DNA of 64,000 nt from assembly GCF_041379045.1 (NCBI RefSeq), contig NZ_CP166871.1:1674001-1738000 (forward strand). Direction: 5' to 3'. Below are positions 55,789 through 64,000 of this stretch, piece after piece. Numbering within the stretch: the first letter of the stretch is position 1; each line of letters starts with the position of its first letter. The translations under genes and the position numbers were made by a program. The notes under the pieces are model-generated. The model saw only the letters and a program-made list of their open reading frames with translations. It was not told where the DNA came from and made no database searches. The stretch is from Thalassotalea ponticola (GTDB lineage Bacteria; Pseudomonadota; Gammaproteobacteria; Enterobacterales; Alteromonadaceae).

Positions 55789-56634
55789 TTAGCTGCCCAA
55801 AATAGCTTGTTTCACTTTGTCTTTGTAGCTACGAGACACTTTGATTTCTTTTTCGTTGGTCAACACCACGTAGTATTCGCCATTGGCATTATTGCCAAAC
55901 TTATCGATAAAATGTCGATTGACGATACTAGAGCGATGAATGCGAATAAAGTGACGAGGGTCTAATAGTTGTTCTAACTCTTTCATTGTCTTGCGCAAGA
56001 TGTGCGTTTCACTGTGGGTATGAACACACATGTAATCGCCGGCGGCATCAATCCAGACGATATCTTTGGTTGGCACCAAGGTGGTTTCACCGACGTCTTT
56101 AATTGGCAGTGACTCAGCATATTCATTGATCGTCACCGGCGTATTCGTGGCGAGGTCTTTGAGAATTTGTTGACTATCATGCCCGGTGACATCCGATACT
56201 AAATGCAACAGCCGGTTTTTATGTTGCTCTGCTAATTGTAATGCAAACGCTTGCTCTACATTGTCAATTGCCTTTGCTAATCGCTCGCTATCAACCGGTT
56301 TGAGCAGATAGTCTATCGCGCGGATGTCGAACGCTTTAATCGCGTATTGATCGAAGGCAGTAACAAACACGACCATCGGTAAGCGAATATTTTCCTCGTT
56401 CAATCGGGCGACAACGTCAAAGCCATTTAAGCCAGGCATTTGAATATCTAAAAACACCAGATCCGGTTGCAGTAATTTAATTTGCTCGACAGCCTGCTGG
56501 CCGTTACTGCATTGACCAACCACCTCAATATTGGCTAGTTCATTGAGTCTTACCATCAACCCTTTACGCGCCAGCGGTTCATCATCAACCACTAATGTTT
56601 TTAATACCTTACTCATGTTCTTGTTCATGCTCAA
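55789..56634 (-). CDS. LytTR-type response regulator
   Basis: 281 residues: receiver domain (about 12-130) with VVDDEPLA, phosphoacceptor Asp in LVFLDIQMPG, and Lys in YLLKPVD, then a LytTR DNA-binding domain (about 175-280; DIVWIDAAGDYMCVHT, FIRIHRSSIVN). Pairs with the overlapping kinase gene (26 bp overlap). Related to AlgR/BtsR-type regulators; target genes unknown. Confidence 0.92.
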   Translation of the reverse strand: MSMNKNMSKVLKTLVVDDEPLARKGLMVRLNELANIEVVGQCSNGQQAVEQIKLLQPDLVFLDIQMPGLNGFDVVARLNEENIRLPMVVFVTAFDQYAIKAFDIRAIDYLLKPVDSERLAKAIDNVEQAFALQLAEQHKNRLLHLVSDVTGHDSQQILKDLATNTPVTINEYAESLPIKDVGETTLVPTKDIVWIDAAGDYMCVHTHSETHILRKTMKELEQLLDPRHFIRIHRSSIVNRHFIDKFGNNANGEYYVVLTNEKEIKVSRSYKDKVKQAILGS

Positions 56635-57688
56635 AAGGAATGCGAATATTAATTTTTACACCTGATGGTACATTATCGCTGATCACAAAGGAATAATCCT
56701 TGCCATACAATGTGGCTAAACGCTCTCGCGTATTTACCAAACCGACCCCTTTTTCTCGAGATAGTTCGCCATTGTGAATTTCTGCACCTGGACCATCGTC
56801 CGCCAACTCTATCAGTAAATCATTAGCAAAGCGAGACACCTTCAATGAAATGGTTCCACCCTCTTCTTTTGCCGCAATCGCGTATTTAATCGCATTTTCG
56901 ACTAACGGTTGGAACAGTAAGCTCGGAACCAGCGCATCTTGGCAACTGCGCTGGATTTCAAACTGTAATTTTAACCGCTGTTCAAAGCGCACCTTTTCAA
57001 TATCAAGGTACAATTCCAGTGCTTTTATCTCTTGCTTTAACGTCACTTTTTTCATTGGATCCATATCCAATGAATAGCGTAAAAAGTCACTCAAGCGCGT
57101 AACCATAGCATTTGCCGTGGTATTTTCACGTATTAAAATCAAGGTCGAGATAGCGTTTAACGTATTGAATAAAAAATGCGGATTAAGTTGATAGCGAAGC
57201 ATTTTCAATTGAGCTTGGTTAGCCATGTTGTTGGCACTAAGCACATTTTGTTTCTCGGCTTGTAACATTTGATAGTACTTGATGCCAAAGTACAAACCAC
57301 TCCAAGAAAGCATGATGTAGAAAGACCACAAGCTCGATTGAGTGTAATACAGGATAAAGTCTGGACGCCAGCCGTGTTTGTATATTTCCCAATAGGTGAT
57401 ATTTTTAACCACTTGCCACAACACACCGGCTACGTACGATGAAACGATCACGCAGATAGCAATTTTCCACGGTGGCATTTTCCATACATAACGGTAAACG
57501 TAGCGCAAAGGAAACGAAAAAATGGCACCTGCATAGGCACTGAGTACGGTTACCCAGGTGAACAAATCGCGAAGGTCGTGCAGTAGCGAGCCCAAGTAAT
57601 GCACTAAGGCAAAACCCACCCAGCCACTGATGTGTAATACCCAAAAAAAACGATTTCGATTATCTACGAGTTCTTGCCAATTAAACAT
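56609..57688 (-). CDS. LytS/AlgZ-type sensor histidine kinase
   Basis: 359 residues: four membrane helices in the first about 145, then a His_kinase domain with the phosphoacceptor in LNPHFLFNTLNAIS (about 173), N-box QPLVENAIKYA and a glycine box DDGPGAE. There is no periplasmic sensor domain; the membrane bundle itself may sense. Partner of the LytTR regulator gene that follows. Confidence 0.92.
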   Translation of the reverse strand: MFNWQELVDNRNRFFWVLHISGWVGFALVHYLGSLLHDLRDLFTWVTVLSAYAGAIFSFPLRYVYRYVWKMPPWKIAICVIVSSYVAGVLWQVVKNITYWEIYKHGWRPDFILYYTQSSLWSFYIMLSWSGLYFGIKYYQMLQAEKQNVLSANNMANQAQLKMLRYQLNPHFLFNTLNAISTLILIRENTTANAMVTRLSDFLRYSLDMDPMKKVTLKQEIKALELYLDIEKVRFEQRLKLQFEIQRSCQDALVPSLLFQPLVENAIKYAIAAKEEGGTISLKVSRFANDLLIELADDGPGAEIHNGELSREKGVGLVNTRERLATLYGKDYSFVISDNVPSGVKINIRIPFEHEQEHE

Positions 57689-57792
57689 ACGCTAAACAGT
57701 CAGCCACATATAGCTTTATTATCCGTCAGCAGTACTCATTACGCACGACCGTTAGTCTCACTGTGATGGTACTTTGTCGCAAAAAAACGCCC

Positions 57793-58824
57793 TTACCAAA
57801 GTGTAAGTGCTTGTTTTATCTGTCTATGCGCCCAGCGTCTCTGCTTTGGACGCAGTTGTTCGTCATTTACCGACAAGAACCATAAGCCGTTGATTAAACG
57901 ACAAATATCAAGGTAACGCGTAACTTTTTCTGCGGTGACAGTCGGTTGTATCGGTAACTTTTGTTGGTTGTAGCAGTGACAACTAGCGACAATGTATTTT
58001 TGCGGCAAATCATTAATAGCAATCATCATCGCGATATCCCACTCAGGCTCAGCTGATACCGCACAATCAAAGTCGATAAGGCAAAACCTGTCCGTCGATA
58101 ACACATTGTTAAAGTTTAAGTCGCCATGACAGCTAACCCAGCGATGTACTTGATTATCGAGTGTTGACACCAATTGTGTTGCGCGTGTTGTTACATCGCC
58201 TAGCGTTTTGTTAATACGGCGTAAACCACCGCGAGCGGACAAGGCTAACTGCTCTGTGAGTTCAGGGATGTCTAATGGCGATAGTTGGCAATTGAGGCGA
58301 TGTAACCTAGCAACTTGCGCCACTGTTGCGCTTACTTTCTGTTCGACACTAAGCTGACTGCGATTTAGATTGACGCCGTCAATGAATTCACTGATGACAA
58401 CGCCTTCTTGAAAATTGTGATAGTAAATTTTTGGTGCTAGGTCTGCATGGCTTGCCTGCTGCCATAACGATAATGGCGCCATGCTGTCGACCGGATGATA
58501 CACTTTCACCACAAGATTTACGCGATTTTCAGGTGTTGGTTTAGATTGATTGATAGCACAAGTCAGATTGACAAGCAGACGGTGCAATTCAGTTTGCAGG
58601 TCGCTTGGGTTGCAGTTATTTAATTGCTTATCTGCCCCAGTGTTTAGCACCTTATTTAACGCTTTGTTTATGGTCTCTGGCGAAACCTCAATACGATAGC
58701 TGTTGTGAGAAATCCCGTCGCTAAAAACTGAAACGTCATTGGCATGAGCGAGCAAAGTTTTTAATATTGGCCGCGCGTTCTCGGCGTGGTACCAGATTGA
58801 CATGTCGACCTTTCTCACTTGCAT
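57793..58824 (-). CDS. Thiamine-kinase-like phosphotransferase
   Basis: 343 residues of the aminoglycoside/choline-kinase fold: Brenner motif CHGDLNFNNVL and the metal-binding IDFDCA, followed by EPEWDIA. Its place as the last gene of a TPP-riboswitch operon with a thiamine transporter argues that it phosphorylates thiamine to thiamine phosphate, like YcfN/ThiK; the fold alone does not fix the substrate. Starts 12 bp after the transporter gene. Confidence 0.8.
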   Translation of the reverse strand: MQVRKVDMSIWYHAENARPILKTLLAHANDVSVFSDGISHNSYRIEVSPETINKALNKVLNTGADKQLNNCNPSDLQTELHRLLVNLTCAINQSKPTPENRVNLVVKVYHPVDSMAPLSLWQQASHADLAPKIYYHNFQEGVVISEFIDGVNLNRSQLSVEQKVSATVAQVARLHRLNCQLSPLDIPELTEQLALSARGGLRRINKTLGDVTTRATQLVSTLDNQVHRWVSCHGDLNFNNVLSTDRFCLIDFDCAVSAEPEWDIAMMIAINDLPQKYIVASCHCYNQQKLPIQPTVTAEKVTRYLDICRLINGLWFLSVNDEQLRPKQRRWAHRQIKQALTLW

Positions 58825-58836
58825 AATGTATTGGCT

Positions 58837-59457
58837 TTAGCTTCCATTGCCAGGTGCCAACTGAAGTTTATACGCACTGTGCCAACGATAGATACCGATA
58901 AAGCACATGACGATATTAAACATCGCCAAACACGCTGTTGGCTCGAGCCCTTTTTGCAGGTACAAGTACACCGAAGCCGTATTAATAACGATCCAATACC
59001 ACCAATTTTCAAATACCTTTATTGCAACCAAATACGTCGTCGCCATGGCAAATACAGTGGTAAATGTATCTAAATAGGCAAAATCTGCTTGCGTATAGTT
59101 AGCCATGTACCAGCCGAGCAGCAAACTCAGTAATGACAACGCTAACACCAGCACCAGGTGGTGACGAAGCGGCCAACGAATGATTTTCTCTCCGTGGTTT
59201 ACTTGACTCGAGCGTTGCCAACAATACCAACCATAGACTGCCATAACCATGTAATAACCGTTTAACAATGATTCCATCAACAGCGAGACATCGTAAAAGA
59301 TAACGGTAAAAATGAACGTGCTGATCAGCGCTGCTGGCCAGCACCATATTGAGTTATGAGCCACTAGAATAACATAGGCAATAGACAGCCCTACTGCCAC
59401 CAACTCCCAAAACGGTGCGTTAGCAAAGTAGCCGATGGTGCTTGCAAGTATATCCAT
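58837..59457 (-). CDS. pnuT: PnuC-family transporter, probably thiamine (PnuT-like)
   Basis: 206 residues with seven membrane helices and the family motifs NSIWCWPAALIST and ENWWYWIVINTASVYLY. PnuC proteins import nicotinamide riboside; members under TPP riboswitch control transport thiamine (PnuT). The riboswitch, TonB receptor and thiamine-binding neighbour point to thiamine. Its ATG overlaps the upstream stop (TGATG), so it is translationally coupled. Confidence 0.85.
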   Translation of the reverse strand: MDILASTIGYFANAPFWELVAVGLSIAYVILVAHNSIWCWPAALISTFIFTVIFYDVSLLMESLLNGYYMVMAVYGWYCWQRSSQVNHGEKIIRWPLRHHLVLVLALSLLSLLLGWYMANYTQADFAYLDTFTTVFAMATTYLVAIKVFENWWYWIVINTASVYLYLQKGLEPTACLAMFNIVMCFIGIYRWHSAYKLQLAPGNGS

Positions 59458-59732
59458 CAGCCTACGTCTCGGTGCGGGCGCTCAAAAGCGACTTCACCGG
59501 CCAAAAGTTTAACCACAAACACCGCACTACCGGTTCGTTGATGAACCTGCTTAATAGCCTCAAGCACGTGTGTTGTTGCTAAGTCATAGTCGCCAAAAAC
59601 CTGCGTGCTCAGGCCATTGGTCACTACCTTTAAGCCGTCAACTGAACGCAAGCGATCAATGAATTGCCAAATTTCAGCCTCATAGGTCTGCATTGCTAAC
59701 GGGTACAAACTGATATCAATTGACGCGATCAT
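59457..59732 (-). CDS. Thiamine-binding protein (YkoF/MTH1187 type)
   Basis: 91 residues with the short alpha/beta fold of the thiamin_BP family: MIASIDISLYPLAM start and GLSTQVFGDYDLATTHVLEAIKQV, the pattern seen in YkoF and YqgV-like proteins. Binds thiamine or related pyrimidines in the family. Sits between the receptor and the PnuT-like gene. Confidence 0.82.
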   Translation of the reverse strand: MIASIDISLYPLAMQTYEAEIWQFIDRLRSVDGLKVVTNGLSTQVFGDYDLATTHVLEAIKQVHQRTGSAVFVVKLLAGEVAFERPHRDVG

Positions 59733-59801
59733 CTGTTATTCCTCAACATATAAACTGACGTTGACGACGCTTGCCGTCAAGGTTGGTTGTCTTTTCTGGT
59801 G

Positions 59802-61976
59802 CTAAAACTGATAGTCTACACTGACCCCAAACTGACGCGGTGCTCCGAATTGGTAATAACTGTTGTTTTGGTATCCATCACGAGGATCGTTACCAAAATA
59901 AAAACCACGGGTTTGATAGACATCATCGGTTATATTTTTAAGCCAAAATTTTACTCGGCTATCACCATAGGTATAGGTAACAGAGCCATTTAACAGTAAC
60001 ATATCTGTGGATTTCTCACTGTGCGAATCAGAAAAATAAAAGTCGCTGCGATGATCGATACCGAGATTAACTAACCAGCGATCGCTGAGATCGTAATTGA
60101 CACCGATACTAAATTGATAGTTTGGCGCGTGTGCTTGCTCTCGCCCGTCTAAGTCTATCCCTGTGATGCTGATAAAATCTTGATAATAACTATCGAGATA
60201 GCCTAGTGCCCCGTACCAAGTCAATTGATTGTTAACACTCCACCCTAGCTCTAGTTCAACCCCTTGATTCACACCTGATGCTGCATTATCGATATAAGAC
60301 AAAAATTCGGCACTGCCATCTGGTCGACTGATTTGATCGTACGTTTGCACTTGCATATCACTTCTATTCATATGAAACAGCGCAATGCGAGTGTACGCAT
60401 CACCATCAAACCATTGGCTTTTTAAACCGAACTCTACATTATCGACTTGCTCTGCTGAAAAGCGACGCAATGGATCGGGCAACGTCCCATCGGTATTGAC
60501 CCCCCCAGCTTTGAAGCCGCGGTTATACGAGAGGTAATACAGGTGCTGATTAAGGGTATAAGCCAGCACCAGTTTTGTGCCAAGCATGGATTCACTATCT
60601 TGTTCATATAACGCATTTGAATCGCCGTAATTGAGATCTCGTTGTTCAATGCGCAATCCGGTGGTCAACGTTAATCGTTGGCTCAAATAACTGTCTAATT
60701 GAAAAAACAGCGCTGTTGATTCAGTGTCATACTGCGAGTAAAAATCTGTTTCTGCATAACTGTATTGTCGCAGCAAGTGATTATTCTCACTTCGATAGTA
60801 CAGCCCTGTTAACCAATCAGTGGTTTGATTAAACAGTCTCTTGTTCGGTTTCGATAACAAACGAAACTCGGCGCTGGTAAGTTGCTTTTGTCGAAAGTAA
60901 TAGTCGGTTGACGAGTAACTAGGGGCGAGACAGTTAAACACCTCACAGAGTAAAGGATTAGACCAATCTTCATCATAGCCGTAATCGATATCAGAATCGG
61001 CATGACTCAACAACACAACTGCATCGCCAGTAGACCATCCCTGATAATTGAGTTTCAATCGCGCCGCTTTCGACGTTTGTTGGTCAAAGCCCGGCTGATC
61101 TGATAGCGTTTTTCTCGTGTTATCTAAGCTAAAGGCATCATAACCGTTGTTAAAATCAAAATAAAAACCGGCGAGATCAACGGTTAAATCGTCACTTGCG
61201 CGGTAGCGAAATTTAACCCGACCGGTCAACTCGTCGCGTCGATTGGTATCTTGCTTTTGCAAGTACGTGTTGACATTAAAACCATCGCTTTGATGGTGTT
61301 CGAGTGCCATTCGATATGCGAGTTGCTCATTGATAGGTGCAGATATAGCCATACCTAGGGCGCGTCCATCAAAATTGGAAAGCATTAATCGCAGGCGACC
61401 CTCAAAGCTATCGCTCGGATCATTGGTATTAATATTGACCACTCCTGCCAGAGCATTAGCGCCAAACTTGGTACCCTGTGGCCCTTTGAATACCTCGACT
61501 TGTTCAACATCAAACATCGAGGCAATACCACCAACACCGGTAAAGTCGACATCATCAATGATCACCCCTACTGAAGGGTTAATTGGTTCGTTAAACTGGC
61601 TTCGTTCGCCAATACCGCGGATTTGATAATATCGAGCTCGATTGGTACCGCCCGCAAAATTGACATTGGGCACTGATATAACCACTTCGTCTAAGTTTTG
61701 CGCTTGGCGACTATCGATATCAGCCTCGCTTAAAACCGATAAACTCGATGGATTTTGCTGCAAGCTGTGTCGCCGATAGTCACCGGTAACAACGATAGTT
61801 TCAAATGCTTGCTGATTGGTTGACTCGAATTGTAAATCAGGAGTAGCAACACGGGATAACGTGCTATTGGTGTTAGCAGTATCGTCTTCATTAGTGAGTA
61901 AGGTATCCTGCGCCAACCCGCTAAACGGTAACGCACTAGTGAGTATGAAACCCGCTAAAGCTGTTTTATTCGACAT
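59802..61976 (-). CDS. TonB-dependent receptor, probably thiamine uptake
   Basis: 724 residues: signal peptide (about 1-22, LAQ cleavage region), plug domain (about 60-170; RYYQIRGIGERSQF, VGVIIDDVDF, VEVFKGPQGTKFG) and a beta-barrel ending in VDYQF. Its gene is the first after the TPP riboswitch and leads the thiamine genes, so the ligand is inferred to be thiamine or a derivative. AGAGAGA precedes the ATG. Confidence 0.88.
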   Translation of the reverse strand: MSNKTALAGFILTSALPFSGLAQDTLLTNEDDTANTNSTLSRVATPDLQFESTNQQAFETIVVTGDYRRHSLQQNPSSLSVLSEADIDSRQAQNLDEVVISVPNVNFAGGTNRARYYQIRGIGERSQFNEPINPSVGVIIDDVDFTGVGGIASMFDVEQVEVFKGPQGTKFGANALAGVVNINTNDPSDSFEGRLRLMLSNFDGRALGMAISAPINEQLAYRMALEHHQSDGFNVNTYLQKQDTNRRDELTGRVKFRYRASDDLTVDLAGFYFDFNNGYDAFSLDNTRKTLSDQPGFDQQTSKAARLKLNYQGWSTGDAVVLLSHADSDIDYGYDEDWSNPLLCEVFNCLAPSYSSTDYYFRQKQLTSAEFRLLSKPNKRLFNQTTDWLTGLYYRSENNHLLRQYSYAETDFYSQYDTESTALFFQLDSYLSQRLTLTTGLRIEQRDLNYGDSNALYEQDSESMLGTKLVLAYTLNQHLYYLSYNRGFKAGGVNTDGTLPDPLRRFSAEQVDNVEFGLKSQWFDGDAYTRIALFHMNRSDMQVQTYDQISRPDGSAEFLSYIDNAASGVNQGVELELGWSVNNQLTWYGALGYLDSYYQDFISITGIDLDGREQAHAPNYQFSIGVNYDLSDRWLVNLGIDHRSDFYFSDSHSEKSTDMLLLNGSVTYTYGDSRVKFWLKNITDDVYQTRGFYFGNDPRDGYQNNSYYQFGAPRQFGVSVDYQF

Positions 61977-62033
61977 ACAGATCTCTCTATTATGGCTGTG
62001 AGATCCGGCAAAAGAAGTGTCAACGCTATTAAT

Positions 62034-62055
62034 ATGTTGCGCGATTATGCAACAT
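62034..62055 (-). promoter_or_regulatory. Hairpin between riboswitch and receptor gene
   Basis: ATGTTGC (62034-62040) pairs with GCAACAT (62049-62055). No T-run follows, so it is more likely part of the expression platform than a classical terminator. Confidence 0.5.
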
Positions 62056-62064
62056 GTCAGTGAC

Positions 62065-62148
62065 CATTCCTACGCCGGTATTATCCGGTTCAGGTTCTAA
62101 GGGTTTGCTTACGCATCTCAGTTATCACTGTGTGATAACACCCCCTGG
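62065..62148 (-). promoter_or_regulatory. TPP riboswitch (THI element)
   Basis: On the minus strand the conserved core is readable: CTGAGAT, ACCCTTAGAACCTGA, CCGGATAATACCGG and GCGTAGGAA in the right order, with a GTTATCACACAGTGATAAC P3-type hairpin. Binds thiamine pyrophosphate and turns off the downstream operon. Confidence 0.93.
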
Positions 62149-62302
62149 TTTTGGCTAATGATAGCAATTTGTTGTTGATCAAAACAAGTAAATCTCGCCC
62201 TCGTGTTACTAATTAACATCAGCAAACAGCGTACAGGCTGGCATCAATATAAAAAAAACCGATCGCTAGGGTATCAGCAAATCGGTATTCCATATATTGA
62301 TT

Positions 62303-62332
62303 CGTATAACATATTAATCAATATGTTATACG
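62303..62332. repeat. 13-bp perfect hairpin downstream of hinT
   Basis: CGTATAACATATT (62303-62315) and its exact complement (62320-62332), loop AATC, 17 bp beyond the hinT stop. AT-rich, no T-run. Confidence 0.6.
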
Positions 62333-62349
62333 TGCACTATTGATCTATT

Positions 62350-62700
62350 CTAGATACAAAGCATAGGGCCTAACGGCTCACCACCAACTAAGTGCATGTG
62401 GATGTGGTACACCTCTTGCCCACCGTGCTGATTACAATTGATAATCAAACGGTAGCCATTTTTTTCTATACCCTCTTCTTTGGCGAGCTGTTTTGCCACG
62501 GTGATCATTCGCCCTAACGCAGCTTCATCGTCGGCGCTAACATCGTTGATCGTTGGGATCAGCTTGTTAGGGACTATCAGTATATGTGACGAAGCTTTTG
62601 GTGCAATATCGCGAAAGGCCGTTACTAATTCATCTTGATAAAGCAAAGGGGCGTCAATTTCTTGTCGTATAATTTTTGAAAATATGGTCTCTTCTGCCAT
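62350..62700 (-). CDS. hinT: HIT-family nucleotide hydrolase (HinT-like)
   Basis: 116 residues with the histidine triad [11 protein letters not shown] and upstream [16 protein letters not shown]. HinT proteins hydrolyse adenosine phosphoramidates and aminoacyl adenylates. Complete and of normal length; single gene followed by the AT-rich hairpin. Confidence 0.93.
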   Translation of the reverse strand: MAEETIFSKIIRQEIDAPLLYQDELVTAFRDIAPKASSHILIVPNKLIPTINDVSADDEAALGRMITVAKQLAKEEGIEKNGYRLIINCNQHGGQEVYHIHMHLVGGEPLGPMLCI

Positions 62701-62772
62701 AAAACTGGTCCTGATAATGTTTAGTGCTTAATGAGGTATCTGTATTGTCGTCGCTAGCAAGGTCAGCGTTGA

Positions 62773-63348
62773 TTACGGCAATGTTTTGTACTCTTGCAAC
62801 ATTGCATCGACAATTTGTTGGATGCGTGCTTGCTTTTCTTCTACCGGAACGTTTTTACTGATCGCATGACTTAAAATAGAACGCCAAACGGACTTATTGG
62901 TATTTGGATCCACCATATCAATGACCACCGTGCCCTCAGTGTAATCTTTCACTTCAACCTGTTGCATCATATGCGGATAGGTGTATGCGCCGTAACAGCG
63001 CCAACACGTATACACACCGGTGTTATAAGTGCGTACTTTTGACTTGTCTTTTGTGGCGATTTGAAATCTTATCAAGGTATCGGCAACGTCAGGTTGCGCT
63101 TCGCTCATCCCTTTAGCCTGTAGGTTGCGATGTATCGCATTGACAATACGATCGTGATCTAAACTACTGACATGAGGGCTTAATGACGTATTGCCTTGTG
63201 CATCCACCGTCGCAGGTACCAGTATCGCGTACGTCGATACCGCGTTAAAATCGTAGCTTGGATTATAATCTACGTCCGCTTTGTAACGCGTCGCACAGGC
63301 GCTTAGAAAACTAACGGCTAATAAAATAATGAGAAAGTGTGACTTCAT
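62773..63348 (-). CDS. DUF4136 lipoprotein
   Basis: 191 residues from the ATG at 63348, which gives a lipoprotein signal peptide ending LSACATRYKADVDY (lipobox Cys about residue 18). The DUF4136 core includes DYNPSYDFNAVSTYAIL and the C-terminal KSVWRSILSHAI. Outer-membrane-associated family of unknown function. The frame upstream to 63429 lacks a signal peptide at its start and overlaps the next gene. Confidence 0.87.
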   Translation of the reverse strand: MKSHFLIILLAVSFLSACATRYKADVDYNPSYDFNAVSTYAILVPATVDAQGNTSLSPHVSSLDHDRIVNAIHRNLQAKGMSEAQPDVADTLIRFQIATKDKSKVRTYNTGVYTCWRCYGAYTYPHMMQQVEVKDYTEGTVVIDMVDPNTNKSVWRSILSHAISKNVPVEEKQARIQQIVDAMLQEYKTLP

Positions 63349-63409
63349 AATGCCCTCGCTTGTGTCGTTGTTGTGTAGTCTGAGTCGATGTACTCGCGGT
63401 AAGTTCCAC

Positions 63410-64000
63410 TTATTGCTGCTCGATATCATCGATAAATTGCTGCGAACGCTTAATTGACTCGTTCATACGTGTGATCAATACATCCACATCTCGTTTTAAC
63501 GAGGTATACTCCCCTTGCAGTTGTCCAATCGCTCTTGCATTTAAATTATGTTTTAAAAACAGCATATTATCCTTTAGAGCAGCTAGTACTGGTTGCATTG
63601 CTTGTTCTGATTGGCGCATTGATTTCATCAGCGTTTGATAATTTCGTTGCGTGGCCGTCAATTTTGCTCGGCTTTGTCGCTGCAAAGTTTGACTGCTATA
63701 TTGGTCGATTTCGCTTTGCCACTCGACAAACAGCGCCTCGGCCACATCCTCGATCGCTTCAATGCGATCACTGACCTCGTTTGCCGCATCCTCTGACTGC
63801 TGATAATTGTCTAAGGTGATTTGGTATTGTTGTTTTAAGTCGCCACCGTCATAGCCTATTAAATCACTCAGTTGTTCTACAGCCGATGAAAATTGTTGCT
63901 GTGCATCTTGTTGAGATTCTTTGGCATCTTCAATGCGACTGACCATGATATCCCGCTTGTGCTGGCCCACCGTTTCCATCGCAGAATAATACGCAGATTG
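63410..64000 (-). CDS. DUF2959 lipoprotein-like protein, 5' end beyond window
   Basis: The frame stays open to the window edge and continues upstream of the first ATG as QSAYYSAMETVGQHKRD, matching the lipobox-adjacent start of DUF2959 proteins, so the true start and the lipid-attached Cys are outside the window. The visible about 197 residues are a long alpha-helical, Gln-rich coiled-coil-like chain. Function unknown. Stop is 62 bp upstream of the DUF4136 gene. Confidence 0.85.
   Translation of the reverse strand, partial: QSAYYSAMETVGQHKRDIMVSRIEDAKESQQDAQQQFSSAVEQLSDLIGYDGGDLKQQYQITLDNYQQSEDAANEVSDRIEAIEDVAEALFVEWQSEIDQYSSQTLQRQSRAKLTATQRNYQTLMKSMRQSEQAMQPVLAALKDNMLFLKHNLNARAIGQLQGEYTSLKRDVDVLITRMNESIKRSQQFIDDIEQQ

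Overview
The window reads as a chromosomal segment of a marine gammaproteobacterium of the order Alteromonadales, most like Colwelliaceae (Thalassotalea/Colwellia type). I infer this from recognised gene order and families (yejK/yejL/yejM beside a tRNA-Pro(GGG), a HexR-controlled zwf-pgl-edd-glk-eda cluster, a long-form GAPDH, a TPP-controlled TonB/PnuT thiamine operon) and from moderate-to-low GC; no database search was possible.

Region 1 (1 to about 15.49 kb) is a foreign island abutting the 3' end of a tRNA-Pro(GGG) gene. It carries a cut-off winged-helix/nuclease-like gene, a possible structured RNA, two small unknown genes, a complete type I restriction-modification operon (hsdR-hsdM-hsdS), and, 23 bp after hsdS on the same strand, a 1231-residue reverse transcriptase-nitrilase fusion of the DRT1/UG1 defence class. 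A potassium-channel-like protein, a tyrosine integrase and an AlpA-like regulator follow. The RM plus RT-nitrilase four-gene unit is the most interesting content: DNA modification, DNA cleavage and an RT-based defence gene apparently share one transcript.

Region 2 (15.49 to 32.7 kb) is backbone: yejM, yejL, yejK, pyrC, a two-domain QueD-like protein, an M23 peptidase, an orphan tyrosine recombinase, a TPR/2OG-oxygenase protein, an envelope lipid-transport operon (LetA split into two genes, and a LetB-like protein in which I count eight MCE domains), a DoxX protein and sppA.

Region 3 (32.7 to 35.9 kb) is a small accessory patch: two GNAT acetyltransferases, a methyltransferase and a small exported protein, all on the minus strand with short spacers containing inverted repeats, plus an IS110-type transposase remnant. 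It resembles a run of gene cassettes, but no integron integrase is visible.

Region 4 (35.9 to 55.8 kb) is backbone dominated by central carbon metabolism: an AGCS amino-acid/sodium symporter, an M14 carboxypeptidase, a thioredoxin-like protein, long GAPDH, msrB, gnd, NAD-type gap, yjdM, then eda, glk, edd, pgl, zwf, divergent hexR-pyk, and an ATP-type phosphofructokinase. HexR-like palindromes lie between zwf and hexR and between gnd and gap, so the Entner-Doudoroff, oxidative pentose-phosphate and lower glycolytic steps look co-regulated.

Region 5 (55.8 to 64.0 kb) holds a LytS/LytTR-type two-component pair, then a thiamine uptake and salvage operon (TPP riboswitch, TonB receptor, thiamine-binding protein, PnuT-like transporter, thiamine-kinase-like phosphotransferase), HinT, a DUF4136 lipoprotein and a DUF2959 protein cut by the window edge.
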